Shown: positions 7,228 to 13,967 of the stretch, one piece after another | Layout of the letters: every line of letters starts with the position of its first letter | How positions within the stretch are numbered: the first letter of the stretch is position 1 | DNA from: JAIBJN01 sp035762005 | GTDB taxonomy: Bacteria; Actinomycetota; Thermoleophilia; Gaiellales; Gaiellaceae | NCBI GenBank assembly: GCA_035762005.1 | Contig: DASTQA010000062.1 | Coordinates: 1-17,280 of the forward strand | Direction: 5' to 3' | Length of the DNA stretch: 17,280 nt | Notes under the pieces: generated by a model | What the model was told of the DNA's origin: nothing | What the model saw: only the letters and a program-made list of their open reading frames with translations | Databases searched by the model: none | Translations under genes and position numbers: made by a program

Positions 7228-8484
7228 TCACCCGCGGAGCGCGCGGATCGCGTTCAGGATGATCTCGGCCCCGAGCGCCGCGTCGGCCGGGTCGGCGTCC
7301 TCCTCGGGAGCGTGGCTGATCCCGTCCACGCAGGGGACGAAGACCATCGCGGTCGGGACGTGCTGGGCGACCGACATCGTGTCGTGGGCGGCGCCGGACG
7401 GCATGAGCATGAACGGCTCGCCGGTCGCCACGGCCGCCTCCTCGAGCGCGGCGACGATGCGCTCGTCCATGGGCGTCACCGGGAGGGTCTGCCGCTGGCG
7501 GTAGCTGCCCGTGAGGCCCGCCGCGGCGGCCGCCTGCTCCGCGAACCTCTCGACGCCCCGGGCGACCGAGTGGAACCCCTCCTCGACGACGCCGCGCGTG
7601 TCGAGCGAGAGCCGGGCGCGCCCGGGCACGACGTTGATGATCCCCGGCTCGAGCTCGATCTCGCCGACGGTGCCGACGGTGCCGTTCCCGGCCTCGCGCG
7701 CGAGCCGCTCGACCTCGAGGATCACGCGGGCGGCCACGGGCGCGACGTCGAGGCGGAAGGCCATGGGCGTCGCGCCAGCGTGGTCGGCGCGGCCCTCGAG
7801 GAAGACGTCCGCGTGGACGTACCCGGCGATGGCGGTGACGACGCCGATGCGGTTGCCCGTGTCCTGGAGCACGCGCGCCTGCTCGATGTGGAGCTCGATC
7901 CAGCCCGTGAGGTCGTCGAGGATGTGGATCGACTCCCGCCAGCGCGAGGGGTCGTAGCCGGCCTCCTCCGCGTGCTCCCAGAAGCTGCGCCCGTCGTCGA
8001 TCGCCCGGAAGCTCTCGCGCAGCTCCTCCTCGGTCACCCGCTGGGCGGTGATCCGGCTCCCGAGCAGCATCTGCCCGAAGCCGGATCCCTCCTCCTCGAG
8101 GAACGAGACGAGCTGGAGCGGGAGGTCGAGGCCGAGCTCGGCGTTCAGCCTGCAGACCTCGAGCGCCGTGACGACGCCCATCGTCCCGTCGTACTTGCCG
8201 CCGTTGCGGTTCGAGTCGCAGTGCGACCCGACCCCGAAGACCTTCTCGCCGGGCGGCCGGTTCCGGGCGACGAGCGTCCCGACCGGGTCGTACGAGATCG
8301 CGAAGCCGATCCCCTCGAGCTCCCCGACGAAGTACTCGAGCGTCGCCCGGTACTCCGGCGTGAAGGCGTAGCGCCTGATCGCCTCCTCGGAGCGCGTGTA
8401 GGCGGGCCCGGCGAGCGTCTCGATGTCGCGCTCGATCCGCTCGGCGCTCCGGGCCCGGTCGACCGTCGGCGTCGGTGTCGCCAT
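7228..8484 (-). CDS. M20-family Zn amidohydrolase (N-carbamoyl-L-amino-acid hydrolase / allantoate amidohydrolase type)
   Basis: A 418-residue M20 peptidase-family enzyme, the normal length for hydantoinase/carbamoylase members. The first metal block is GVGSHCDSNRNGGKYDG (His88, Asp99), the catalytic acid block LEEEGSGFG is near residues 129-137, and the third is IELHIEQARVLQDTG. The lid domain holds ADHAGATPM, and the last ligand His391 is in GISHAPEE. These place it with enzymes that cleave the ureido C-N bond of N-carbamoyl amino acids or allantoate, releasing ammonia and CO2. It is the last gene of a three-gene minus-strand operon, three bases after the cyclase-like gene. The exact substrate cannot be assigned: the HIEQ block is shared by carbamoylases, allantoate and ureidoglycine hydrolases. 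Confidence 0.92.
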   Translation of the reverse strand: MATPTPTVDRARSAERIERDIETLAGPAYTRSEEAIRRYAFTPEYRATLEYFVGELEGIGFAISYDPVGTLVARNRPPGEKVFGVGSHCDSNRNGGKYDGTMGVVTALEVCRLNAELGLDLPLQLVSFLEEEGSGFGQMLLGSRITAQRVTEEELRESFRAIDDGRSFWEHAEEAGYDPSRWRESIHILDDLTGWIELHIEQARVLQDTGNRIGVVTAIAGYVHADVFLEGRADHAGATPMAFRLDVAPVAARVILEVERLAREAGNGTVGTVGEIELEPGIINVVPGRARLSLDTRGVVEEGFHSVARGVERFAEQAAAAAGLTGSYRQRQTLPVTPMDERIVAALEEAAVATGEPFMLMPSGAAHDTMSVAQHVPTAMVFVPCVDGISHAPEEDADPADAALGAEIILNAIRALRG

Positions 8485-8487
8485 GCT

Positions 8488-9450
8488 CTACGCGCGGAGC
8501 GGCACCGCGATCGGGCGGAAGGGAGCTCCCGTCGCCCCCGTCAGCTTGAGCGGGCCGCCGATGAAGGCGAACTCGTACTGCTTCTCGGCCGCGATCTCCT
8601 CCATCCAGACCACCTCCATGATCTGGGCGCCGGCCGTCGCGAACATGTAGCAGTGCACGGGCAGGAAGCCCTCGTCGGCGGAGGGGAGCACCTCGAGCCC
8701 GATCGTATCGCCGGCGATGCACATGGCGCCCGCCTCCTCGCAGAGGTAGCGCGCGCCCGCGAGCCCGATCCCGGGCGGGTTCAGGAGGTAGCCGTCGTAG
8801 TCGGGCCACGCCGTCATGCGGCCCATGCGCAGGCAGACGATGTCGCCGCGGCGGAGCTCGACGCCCTGCTCGCTCGCCGCCTTCTTGAGGTCGTCGGGCG
8901 TGACCTCGTAGCTGTCCGGCAGGCAGTCGACTCCCTGCAGCCCGGCGATGTCGAGGAGCACCCCCCGACCGATGATCGTCGGGTACTTCTCCGTGCCGCC
9001 CACGGTCCAGTGACGGCTGCCGAGGTGCTTCTCGGCCGTCCACCCGTTCCAGAAGCACCCGAAGTAGCCGAGGTGGTTGAGCGTGTCGATGTGCGTTCCG
9101 CAGTGCGTGTAGAGCGCCATCGAGTCGCCGCAGTAGCTGTACTTCTCGTGCACCTCGGGCCCCGCGCCGGAGAGGTTGTCGTTCACCGAGCCCTGGGGCG
9201 TGTGCGTCATCCAGATGTCGAACTTCGGGTCGCCCGCGGCGGACCAGGACGGCATGCCGATGAAGTAGTCGACCGAGAGGTCGAAGACCTTCGTGCCGTC
9301 GAGCCGCTCGAGGATCTCCTTCTGCGACTCGGGCGTGATCCAGTTGAGGCGCCCGATCTCGTCGTCGGCGCCCCATGGGCTCTTCGAGACCTTGACCCCG
9401 TCCTTCTCGAGGATCGCCTCGTAGGTGAGGCCCTCTTCGGTGGTTGCCAT
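8488..9450 (-). CDS. Cyclase-family metal-dependent hydrolase (kynurenine formamidase/isatin hydrolase superfamily)
   Basis: A 320-residue protein of the putative cyclase family. The metal motif is HCGTHIDTLNH (His116, His120, Asp122, His126), matching HxGTHxDxPxH except that Leu replaces the Pro. A second conserved block, AGDTIGLEVLP, supplies the acidic residue near the metal. At 320 residues it belongs to the longer branch with a Trp-rich N-terminal extension (WGADDEIGRLNWITPE), unlike the roughly 210-260-residue kynurenine formamidases. The family hydrolyses C-N bonds of formamides, lactams and cyclic imides. The ATG is preceded by an excellent AAGGAGG site 8 bases away, and the longer open frame upstream is a shadow of the nitrilase gene. 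It lies between two other C-N hydrolases in one operon. Confidence 0.9.
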   Translation of the reverse strand: MATTEEGLTYEAILEKDGVKVSKSPWGADDEIGRLNWITPESQKEILERLDGTKVFDLSVDYFIGMPSWSAAGDPKFDIWMTHTPQGSVNDNLSGAGPEVHEKYSYCGDSMALYTHCGTHIDTLNHLGYFGCFWNGWTAEKHLGSRHWTVGGTEKYPTIIGRGVLLDIAGLQGVDCLPDSYEVTPDDLKKAASEQGVELRRGDIVCLRMGRMTAWPDYDGYLLNPPGIGLAGARYLCEEAGAMCIAGDTIGLEVLPSADEGFLPVHCYMFATAGAQIMEVVWMEEIAAEKQYEFAFIGGPLKLTGATGAPFRPIAVPLRA

Positions 9451-9464
9451 CTCGCTACCTCCTT

Positions 9465-10307
9465 CTAGGGAACGTGGACTGGACGCGTCTCCTCCACGAG
9501 GGCGCCGTAGAGCTCCGGGCGCCGGTCGCCGAAGAGGTGGAGCTCGTACTCGCCCGGGACGAGCACCCGGTCCTTCTCCCGCGCCTCGGCCGGCTCGATC
9601 TCGGCGAGGAGGAGCCGTTCCTCGCGGTCGCCTGCCTCGACGAGGCGGTCGCCGAGCGGGTCGACGACCTGGCTCCGGCCGAAGAACTCGACGCCCCGCT
9701 CGGTCCCGACGCGGTTCGCGGTCACGAGGAACACGCGGTTCTCGGCGGCCCTGGCCCGCGTCAGGAAGTCCGCGAGCGGCCGCACGGCCGCGGGCCAGTT
9801 GGTCGGGTGCAGCACGAGCTCCGCGCCGCCGAGCGCGAGCGTCCGGCTCGGCTCGGGAAAGCGGAGCTCGTAGCAGATGACGATCCCCAGGCGGCCGACC
9901 GGCGTGTCGTAGACCTCCGGCGGCTCGTCGCCGGGCGTGACGAAGCGGTCGACGCCGAGGAAGGGCAGGTGGCTCTTGCGGTAGCGGCCCAGGAGACCGT
10001 CGGGGCCGACGAGCACGGCCGTGTTGCGGAGGCTGTCGCCGTCGCGCTCGAGGACACCCGCGACGCAGTGGAGCCCGTGCCGGGCGCAGGCGCCCGCGAG
10101 CGCCTCCACGGCCGGGCCGGGGATCTCCTCCGCGAAGCGGGCCGCCTCGTCCTCGCTCGCGAACATGTACCCGCTCGTGGCGCACTCGGGGAGGAGCACC
10201 AGCGCGCATCCGGCGGCGGCCGCCTCCTCCAGCCGGGCGAGGCACGTCTCGACGTTGCGGTCGGGGTCGCCGAGCCGCGGCTCCGTCTGGGCCACGCCGC
10301 AGAGCAT
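9465..10307 (-). CDS. Carbon-nitrogen hydrolase (nitrilase superfamily amidase)
   Basis: A 280-residue nitrilase-fold enzyme with the full catalytic triad: Glu41 (LLPECATSGY), Lys111 (YRKSHLPF) and Cys145 (GIVICYELRFPE). The family hydrolyses amides, N-carbamoyl compounds or nitriles through a thioester on the Cys. CYELRFPE is typical of aliphatic amidase-like and N-carbamoyl amidase-like branches rather than true nitrilases. It is the first gene of the minus-strand operon, with the cyclase-like gene starting 14 bases after its stop. Only GCGGG precedes the ATG, and a TATATT element ends 10 bases upstream, so the message may be nearly leaderless. N-carbamoylputrescine amidase or beta-ureidopropionase activity is possible but not shown. 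Confidence 0.92.
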   Translation of the reverse strand: MLCGVAQTEPRLGDPDRNVETCLARLEEAAAAGCALVLLPECATSGYMFASEDEAARFAEEIPGPAVEALAGACARHGLHCVAGVLERDGDSLRNTAVLVGPDGLLGRYRKSHLPFLGVDRFVTPGDEPPEVYDTPVGRLGIVICYELRFPEPSRTLALGGAELVLHPTNWPAAVRPLADFLTRARAAENRVFLVTANRVGTERGVEFFGRSQVVDPLGDRLVEAGDREERLLLAEIEPAEAREKDRVLVPGEYELHLFGDRRPELYGALVEETRPVHVP

Positions 10308-10317
10308 CCCGCAGCCG

Positions 10318-10327
10318 AATATATAAG
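10318..10327. promoter_or_regulatory. Shared divergent -10 region (A/T-rich box)
   Basis: The only 28 bases between the nitrilase and DsbA-like genes contain the run AATATATAAG, striking in a GC-rich window. On the minus strand TATATT ends 10 bases before the nitrilase ATG. On the plus strand TATATA ends 10 bases before the GTG (or TATAAG 8 bases before). Both transcripts would begin within a few bases of their start codons. No clear -35 boxes are seen. Confidence 0.5.
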
Positions 10328-10335
10328 CTCGCGCC

Positions 10336-10926
10336 GTGGCGAGCGTCGCCTTCTACTACGACGTCGTGTGCCCGTACTCGTACATGGAGTCGCACGTCGT
10401 CGAGGCGGTCGAGGACCGCGGCGACCTCGAGGTCGAATGGCGTCCGTACGAGCTGCGGCCGGCCCCGAAGCCGCTGCTCGAGCCGCGCGGCGATCACCTG
10501 CGCACGGACTGGTCGCAAGTTGTCTACCGGCGCGCGCTCGAGCGCGGCATCGAGATCCACCTGCCCCGCTACCAGCCGCGCTCGACCCTTCCGCTCGCCG
10601 CCTGCCTCTGGGCCCAGCAGCAGGGCCGTCTCAGGCCGTTCAAGCACGCCCTCTACGAGGCGTTCTTCTGCGAGGGCGAGGACATCGCCGCGGACGCCGA
10701 GATCGCGCGCGCGGCCGGGCGGGCCGGGCTCGACCCCGAGGGCGCCGTGCGGGCCGCCTACTCGTCCGAGCTCGGCGGCCGCCTCCTCGAGATCCGCGCG
10801 CAGGCGGACGCGGCCGGCATCCGCGGCGTCCCCTCCGTGCTCGCGGAGGACGGGCGCAGCCACTGGGGCATGGGCGGCGTCGAGCGCCTGCTCAGCGGGG
10901 AGCCGCTCGTTCCGCGTCCGGCGTAG
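10336..10926 (+). CDS. DsbA-family / 2-hydroxychromene-2-carboxylate isomerase-like thioredoxin-fold oxidoreductase
   Basis: A 196-residue thioredoxin-fold protein. The active-site loop DVVCPYSYMESH has Cys12 followed by Pro-Tyr-Ser, so the second Cys of a CxxC motif is Ser. This pattern is shared with glutathione-S-transferase kappa and HCCA isomerases. A cis-Pro loop, IRGVPSVL, is near residue 164, and an all-helical insertion sits between, as in the FrnE/DsbA group. There is no signal peptide, so it acts in the cytoplasm. It may be a thiol-dependent isomerase or reductase. The GTG start fits the nearby TATATA box. The last 35 bases overlap the convergent amidase gene. Confidence 0.87.
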   Translation: MASVAFYYDVVCPYSYMESHVVEAVEDRGDLEVEWRPYELRPAPKPLLEPRGDHLRTDWSQVVYRRALERGIEIHLPRYQPRSTLPLAACLWAQQQGRLRPFKHALYEAFFCEGEDIAADAEIARAAGRAGLDPEGAVRAAYSSELGGRLLEIRAQADAAGIRGVPSVLAEDGRSHWGMGGVERLLSGEPLVPRPA

Positions 10927-12295
10927 CGAGCGCCGGCCGGCGCTCGTGCCAGTCCGTGGCCTGCTGGAAGGCGTGCGCCGCCCTCAGGACGGTCGCCTCC
11001 CCCAGGTGCGGCCCGACGAGGGCCAGGCCGACGGGCAGCCCCTCGACGAGCCCGCAGGGCACGCTCGCGACCGGCGAGCCGACGAGGCTCCAGGGCGAGT
11101 TGTACGGGATGAGCGCGAGCCGGTAGAGCGTCTCGCGGCCTCGGAGCTCGACCGTCTCGCTCCCGATCGGCGGCGGCAGGACCGGCATGGTCGGCGCGGC
11201 GAGGAGATCGACGCCGTCGAACACGCGTCGGAGCTCCTCCAGGGCCGCCGCGCGGGCCTGCCTCCCCGTCTCGTAGACGCGCGGCGGGAGGAAGATGCCG
11301 ACGAGCAGTCGCGCGCGGACGTCCGCGCCGTACTCGGGAAGCCGCGTGCGGAGCCACTCGATGTGTCCTGCCGCCGCCTCCCGAAACTGCATGGCCTGCT
11401 GGATCGTGCCCGCCTGCTCGAGGAGGGGCGGGGCGATGGGAACGAGCTCGGCGCCGAGGGAGCGGATCTCCCCCAGGGCCGTCTCGACCGCGGCCGCGAC
11501 GTCCGGGTCGGCGTCCTCGAGGAGGCTCGTGACGACGCCGATCCGGAGGCCGCCGGCGCCGGCGGAGAGGAGCTCGCCGTACGGGGGGACGGGCGCGTCG
11601 ACGCTCGCCGGGTCCCCGGCGTCGTGGCCCGCGACCGCGCCGAGGAGGAGCGCGCAGTCCTCCGCCGTGCGCGCGATCGGTCCGACCGTGTCGAACGTCG
11701 GCGCCACGGGCACGACGCCGCGGTTGGAGACGCGGCCGGTCGAGGGCCGGAGGCCGGTCGCCCCGCAGTGGCAGGACGGGATCCGGATGGAGCCCGCCGT
11801 GTCCGTGCCGAGCGTGCCGGCGGCGAGGTCGGCGGCGACGGCCGCTCCGCTGCCGCCGCTCGAGCCGCCGCAGATCCGCTCGGGCGACCAGGGGTTCCGG
11901 GCCGGGCCGAAGTGGGGACTCGTCGTGAGGGCGCCGTAGGCGAACTCGTGGAGGTTCAGCTTGCCGAGGACGACGGCGCCCGCCCGCCGGAGGAGCGTCA
12001 CGACGTGGGAGTCCTCCGCGGGCACGTGGTCGGCGAGGATCCGCGAGGCCGCGGTCGTGGGCGTGCCGGCGACGTCGATCACGTCCTTCAGCGCGATCGG
12101 GACGCCCCACAGCGGCCCGCGGTCGTCCGAGCGCAGGAGCGCGTCCGCCTCGGCGAGCGCCTCCTCGGCCCTCACGGTGATGTAGGCGTTCACGACCGGG
12201 TCGATCGCCTCGATGCGGCGGAGGTAGCGCTCCACCGCCTCGCGGGGCGAGAGCTCGCCCGCGAGCAGCGCCGCCGCGAGCCGCGCGAGGCTCAC
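10892..12295 (-). CDS. Amidase-signature-family enzyme (GatA/AtzE-like amidase)
   Basis: A 467-residue amidase-signature enzyme with the Ser-cisSer-Lys triad: Lys70 (GVPIALKDVIDV), Ser145 (CGGSSGGSG) and Ser169 (GTDTAGSIRIPS). Spacings of 24 and 99 residues match GatA. It hydrolyses an amide or carbamoyl N-C bond. It is most likely a catabolic amidase, not the tRNA-dependent GatA: no gatB is near, and its neighbours are degradative. The GTG start overlaps the stop of a small upstream protein as GTGA, an arrangement like that of AtzG-AtzE, where a small GatC-like subunit stabilises the amidase. Its 3' end overlaps the convergent DsbA-like gene by 35 bases. Confidence 0.92.
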   Translation of the reverse strand: MSLARLAAALLAGELSPREAVERYLRRIEAIDPVVNAYITVRAEEALAEADALLRSDDRGPLWGVPIALKDVIDVAGTPTTAASRILADHVPAEDSHVVTLLRRAGAVVLGKLNLHEFAYGALTTSPHFGPARNPWSPERICGGSSGGSGAAVAADLAAGTLGTDTAGSIRIPSCHCGATGLRPSTGRVSNRGVVPVAPTFDTVGPIARTAEDCALLLGAVAGHDAGDPASVDAPVPPYGELLSAGAGGLRIGVVTSLLEDADPDVAAAVETALGEIRSLGAELVPIAPPLLEQAGTIQQAMQFREAAAGHIEWLRTRLPEYGADVRARLLVGIFLPPRVYETGRQARAAALEELRRVFDGVDLLAAPTMPVLPPPIGSETVELRGRETLYRLALIPYNSPWSLVGSPVASVPCGLVEGLPVGLALVGPHLGEATVLRAAHAFQQATDWHERRPALATPDAERAAPR

Positions 12296-12456
12296 TCGCC
12301 GGCCGGCGTGGGGGGCACGAGCCGCTCGAGCTCCTCGAAGGCCGGCAGGAGGACGGCGAGGAACGCGCGCACGGCCTCGAGGTCCTCGTCCGTCGGGGCG
12401 ATCCCCTGCGTCTCGGCGATGCGGCGAAGCTCGGCCGGCGATGGCGGCGCCGCCAT
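12292..12456 (-). CDS. 54-residue GatC/AtzG-like small protein, putative amidase partner subunit
   Basis: A short frame encodes 54 residues from an ATG at 12456: an N-terminal MAAPPSPAELRRIAETQGI, a predicted helix around residues 23-47 (DEDLEAVRAFLAVLLPAFEEL) and a Pro-rich tail. Its stop overlaps the amidase GTG by 4 bases, so the two should be translated together. Small helical partners of amidase-signature enzymes are known (GatC for GatA; AtzG, a DUF4089 protein, for AtzE). The layout and helix-plus-proline-tail shape suit that role, but identity at this length cannot be judged by eye. The start lies 6 bases after a TAGAGT -10-like element, with no ribosome site, so it is probably leaderless. 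Confidence 0.72.
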   Translation of the reverse strand: MAAPPSPAELRRIAETQGIAPTDEDLEAVRAFLAVLLPAFEELERLVPPTPAGE

Positions 12457-12462
12457 GGGACG

Positions 12463-12485
12463 ACTCTAACGCAGTAAGTTAGACT
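12463..12485. promoter_or_regulatory. Mirror-image divergent promoter with inverted repeat TCTAAC-N7-GTTAGA
   Basis: Perfect 6-base arms TCTAAC (12465-12470) and GTTAGA (12478-12483) flank 7 bases. Each arm runs into a TAnnnT -10-like hexamer: TAGACT (12480-12485) on plus and TAGAGT (12468-12463) on minus. Each hexamer ends exactly 6 bases before its start codon (GTG 12492, ATG 12456), which suggests two leaderless transcripts. The symmetric arms could also be an operator for a dimeric regulator. No regulator gene is adjacent and no -35 box is clear. Confidence 0.55.
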
Positions 12486-12491
12486 TCGACC

Positions 12492-12671
12492 GTGCCGATC
12501 TACGTCTACCGCTGCCGAGCGTGCGGGGAGCGGTTCGAGAACCTGATGCGTGCGTCGGCACAGGCGCCGACGTGCGAGAAGTGCGGCTCGGGCGACGTGG
12601 TGCGGGTCCTCTCGTCGTTCTCGACGAGGTGGAAGCCGAGCAACGTGAACTGGCACCGCCTCGGGCTGTAG
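12492..12671 (+). CDS. FmdB-type small zinc-ribbon protein
   Basis: A 59-residue protein starting MPIYVYRCRACGERFE, the hallmark opening of FmdB/CxxC_CXXC_SSSS proteins. Two CxxC knuckles, Cys8-Cys11 and Cys28-Cys31, should bind one zinc. The part after the second knuckle, VVRVLSSFSTRWKP, is also typical. FmdB was named as a putative regulator beside formamidase genes, though its molecular role is unsettled. Here it is divergent from an amidase and upstream of a cyclodeaminase-like gene, in keeping with that association. The GTG start sits 8 bases from the inverted repeat, with no ribosome site, so translation is probably leaderless. Confidence 0.85.
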   Translation: MPIYVYRCRACGERFENLMRASAQAPTCEKCGSGDVVRVLSSFSTRWKPSNVNWHRLGL

Positions 12672-12709
12672 GCGCGCCGCCCCGCGTCCCGCGTCGAGAG
12701 GGAGGGAGC

Positions 12710-13729
12710 ATGGCCGTGTCGGAGAGCTGGCGGAACCGCAAGACCCTCATCCTGAGCAGGACGGACATGATGGGCCTGCTGACGCCGGCCGAGTACAACG
12801 AGTGCGTCGAGCACGCCTTCCGCATGCACGGCCTCGGCCGCGTCTACATGGAGCCGAAGGGGCACATCGTCCTGGACGACTATCCGGGCGAGTTCGAGGT
12901 CATGCCCTCGTTCATCGAGGACCCCCCGGCGGCCGCCTGCAAGTGGGTCTCGATCCGCGAGGACAATGCGCGCTTCGAGCTGCCGACCGTCTTCTCGATC
13001 CTCGTCTACACGCATCCCGAGACCGGCTTCCCGCTCGCCATCTGCGACGGCTCCCACCACACGATGATGCGAACGGGCTCCTCGGCCGCCGTCTCCGCGA
13101 GGTGGCTCGCGCGCAGGGACTCGAAGGTGCTCGCGATCGTCGGCGCCGGCATGGTCGGCAAGGGCTCGCTCGCCACCTGCAACGAGGTCTTCCCGTGGGA
13201 GGAGGTGCGCGTCTGGAGCCGCAGCCGGGAGACGCTCGACCGCTTCGTCGCCGAGGAGCAGCCGCTGTACGAGCGCTTCGAGCTGCGGCCTTCCACCGAC
13301 CTCGAGGAGGTGGTGCGCGGCGCCGACGTCGTCGTCACGGGGACGCACGCCCGCGGCGGGATCGTCGAGGACGCGTGGATCTCGCCCGGGACGCACGTCG
13401 CGGCCCTCGGGGCGGATCTCGAGGGCGAGCAGGAGCTCGAGGGGTCCATCCTCCGGCGTGCGCGCGTCTTCGTCGACGACATGCGCCAGTGCCGCACCGA
13501 CGGGGAGATCAACGTCCCCCTCCGGGAGGGCCTCATCACCGAGGCCGACGTCGCGGGCGAGATCGGGAAGGTCATCGCCGGCGAGCTCGAGGGCCGCCAG
13601 TCCGACGACCAGATCACCGTCTTCGACTCGACGGGGATCGCGCTCCAGGACTCCGCCACCGTGCCGCTCGAGTACGAGCGCGCCCTCGCTGCCGGCGTCG
13701 GCATCGAGAAGAAGATGATCTCCACCTGA
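12710..13729 (+). CDS. Ornithine cyclodeaminase/mu-crystallin family NAD(P)-dependent enzyme
   Basis: A 339-residue protein. The substrate-carboxylate-binding Lys78 is in CKWVSI, the conserved Arg121 is in MMRTGSSAAVSARWLA, and the Rossmann motif GAGMVG is at residues 145-150. The later family block reads ALGADLEGEQEL, where the Asp is the expected catalytic residue. Members include ornithine cyclodeaminase, alanine dehydrogenase and ketimine or pyrroline-2-carboxylate reductases. The second glycine-rich position (GAGMVG in place of GxGxQA) is diverged, so ornithine cyclodeaminase itself is not assured. The ATG is chosen for GGAGG four bases upstream; the longer frame over the zinc-ribbon gene is a shadow. 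Release of ammonia or reduction of an imino acid would suit the surrounding nitrogen-compound genes. Confidence 0.9.
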   Translation: MAVSESWRNRKTLILSRTDMMGLLTPAEYNECVEHAFRMHGLGRVYMEPKGHIVLDDYPGEFEVMPSFIEDPPAAACKWVSIREDNARFELPTVFSILVYTHPETGFPLAICDGSHHTMMRTGSSAAVSARWLARRDSKVLAIVGAGMVGKGSLATCNEVFPWEEVRVWSRSRETLDRFVAEEQPLYERFELRPSTDLEEVVRGADVVVTGTHARGGIVEDAWISPGTHVAALGADLEGEQELEGSILRRARVFVDDMRQCRTDGEINVPLREGLITEADVAGEIGKVIAGELEGRQSDDQITVFDSTGIALQDSATVPLEYERALAAGVGIEKKMIST

Positions 13730-13798
13730 CCGTCGCTCCAGGCGGAAACCGCATGATTACTTGCCATCAGGCTTGCCCGGTGCTCTGACGTTCGCTTC

Positions 13799-13824
13799 AG
13801 ATCGGTAGAACTCTCTACCGATCT
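13799..13824. terminator. Strong 11-bp hairpin, possible terminator or element boundary
   Basis: AGATCGGTAGA (13799-13809) and its exact complement TCTACCGATCT (13814-13824) enclose a 4-base loop. It lies 70 bases past the cyclodeaminase-like gene, just where recognisable coding sequence gives way to decayed sequence. The stem is only moderately GC-rich and no T-run follows on the plus strand. It could be a terminator or the end of a former mobile element. Confidence 0.5.
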
Positions 13825-13967
13825 TCGTCGTCCCGGTCGGCCTGTTCCTCGGCCTCTTCGCGCTCAGCGACGGCGGTCCAAAGCTGATCGGCGACGTCGC
13901 TCAAGGTCTTCGGTCCCAGCGTGTCCGCCTCGTCGACGACTGGGACCGAGAGGAGATCGCCCGATGA
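13825..13967. other. Gene fragment of uncertain strand
   Basis: Both strands carry an open stretch with good third-position GC. The plus frame (LPIFVVPVGLFLGLF onward, ending DWDREEIAR) has no start codon and stops in an ATGA overlap with the ATG at 13964. The minus frame ends at 13815 with an acidic tail (WTAVAEREEAEEQADRDDEDR). I recognise neither. One is probably the remnant of a gene that once lay beside the HNH remnant. Confidence 0.3.

Noticed and set aside
9451..10863. Upstream part of a 791-residue minus-strand frame ending in the cyclase-like protein
   Set aside because: It overlaps the nitrilase in another frame and looks like low-complexity shadow; the cyclase ATG at 9450 has an ideal AAGGAGG.
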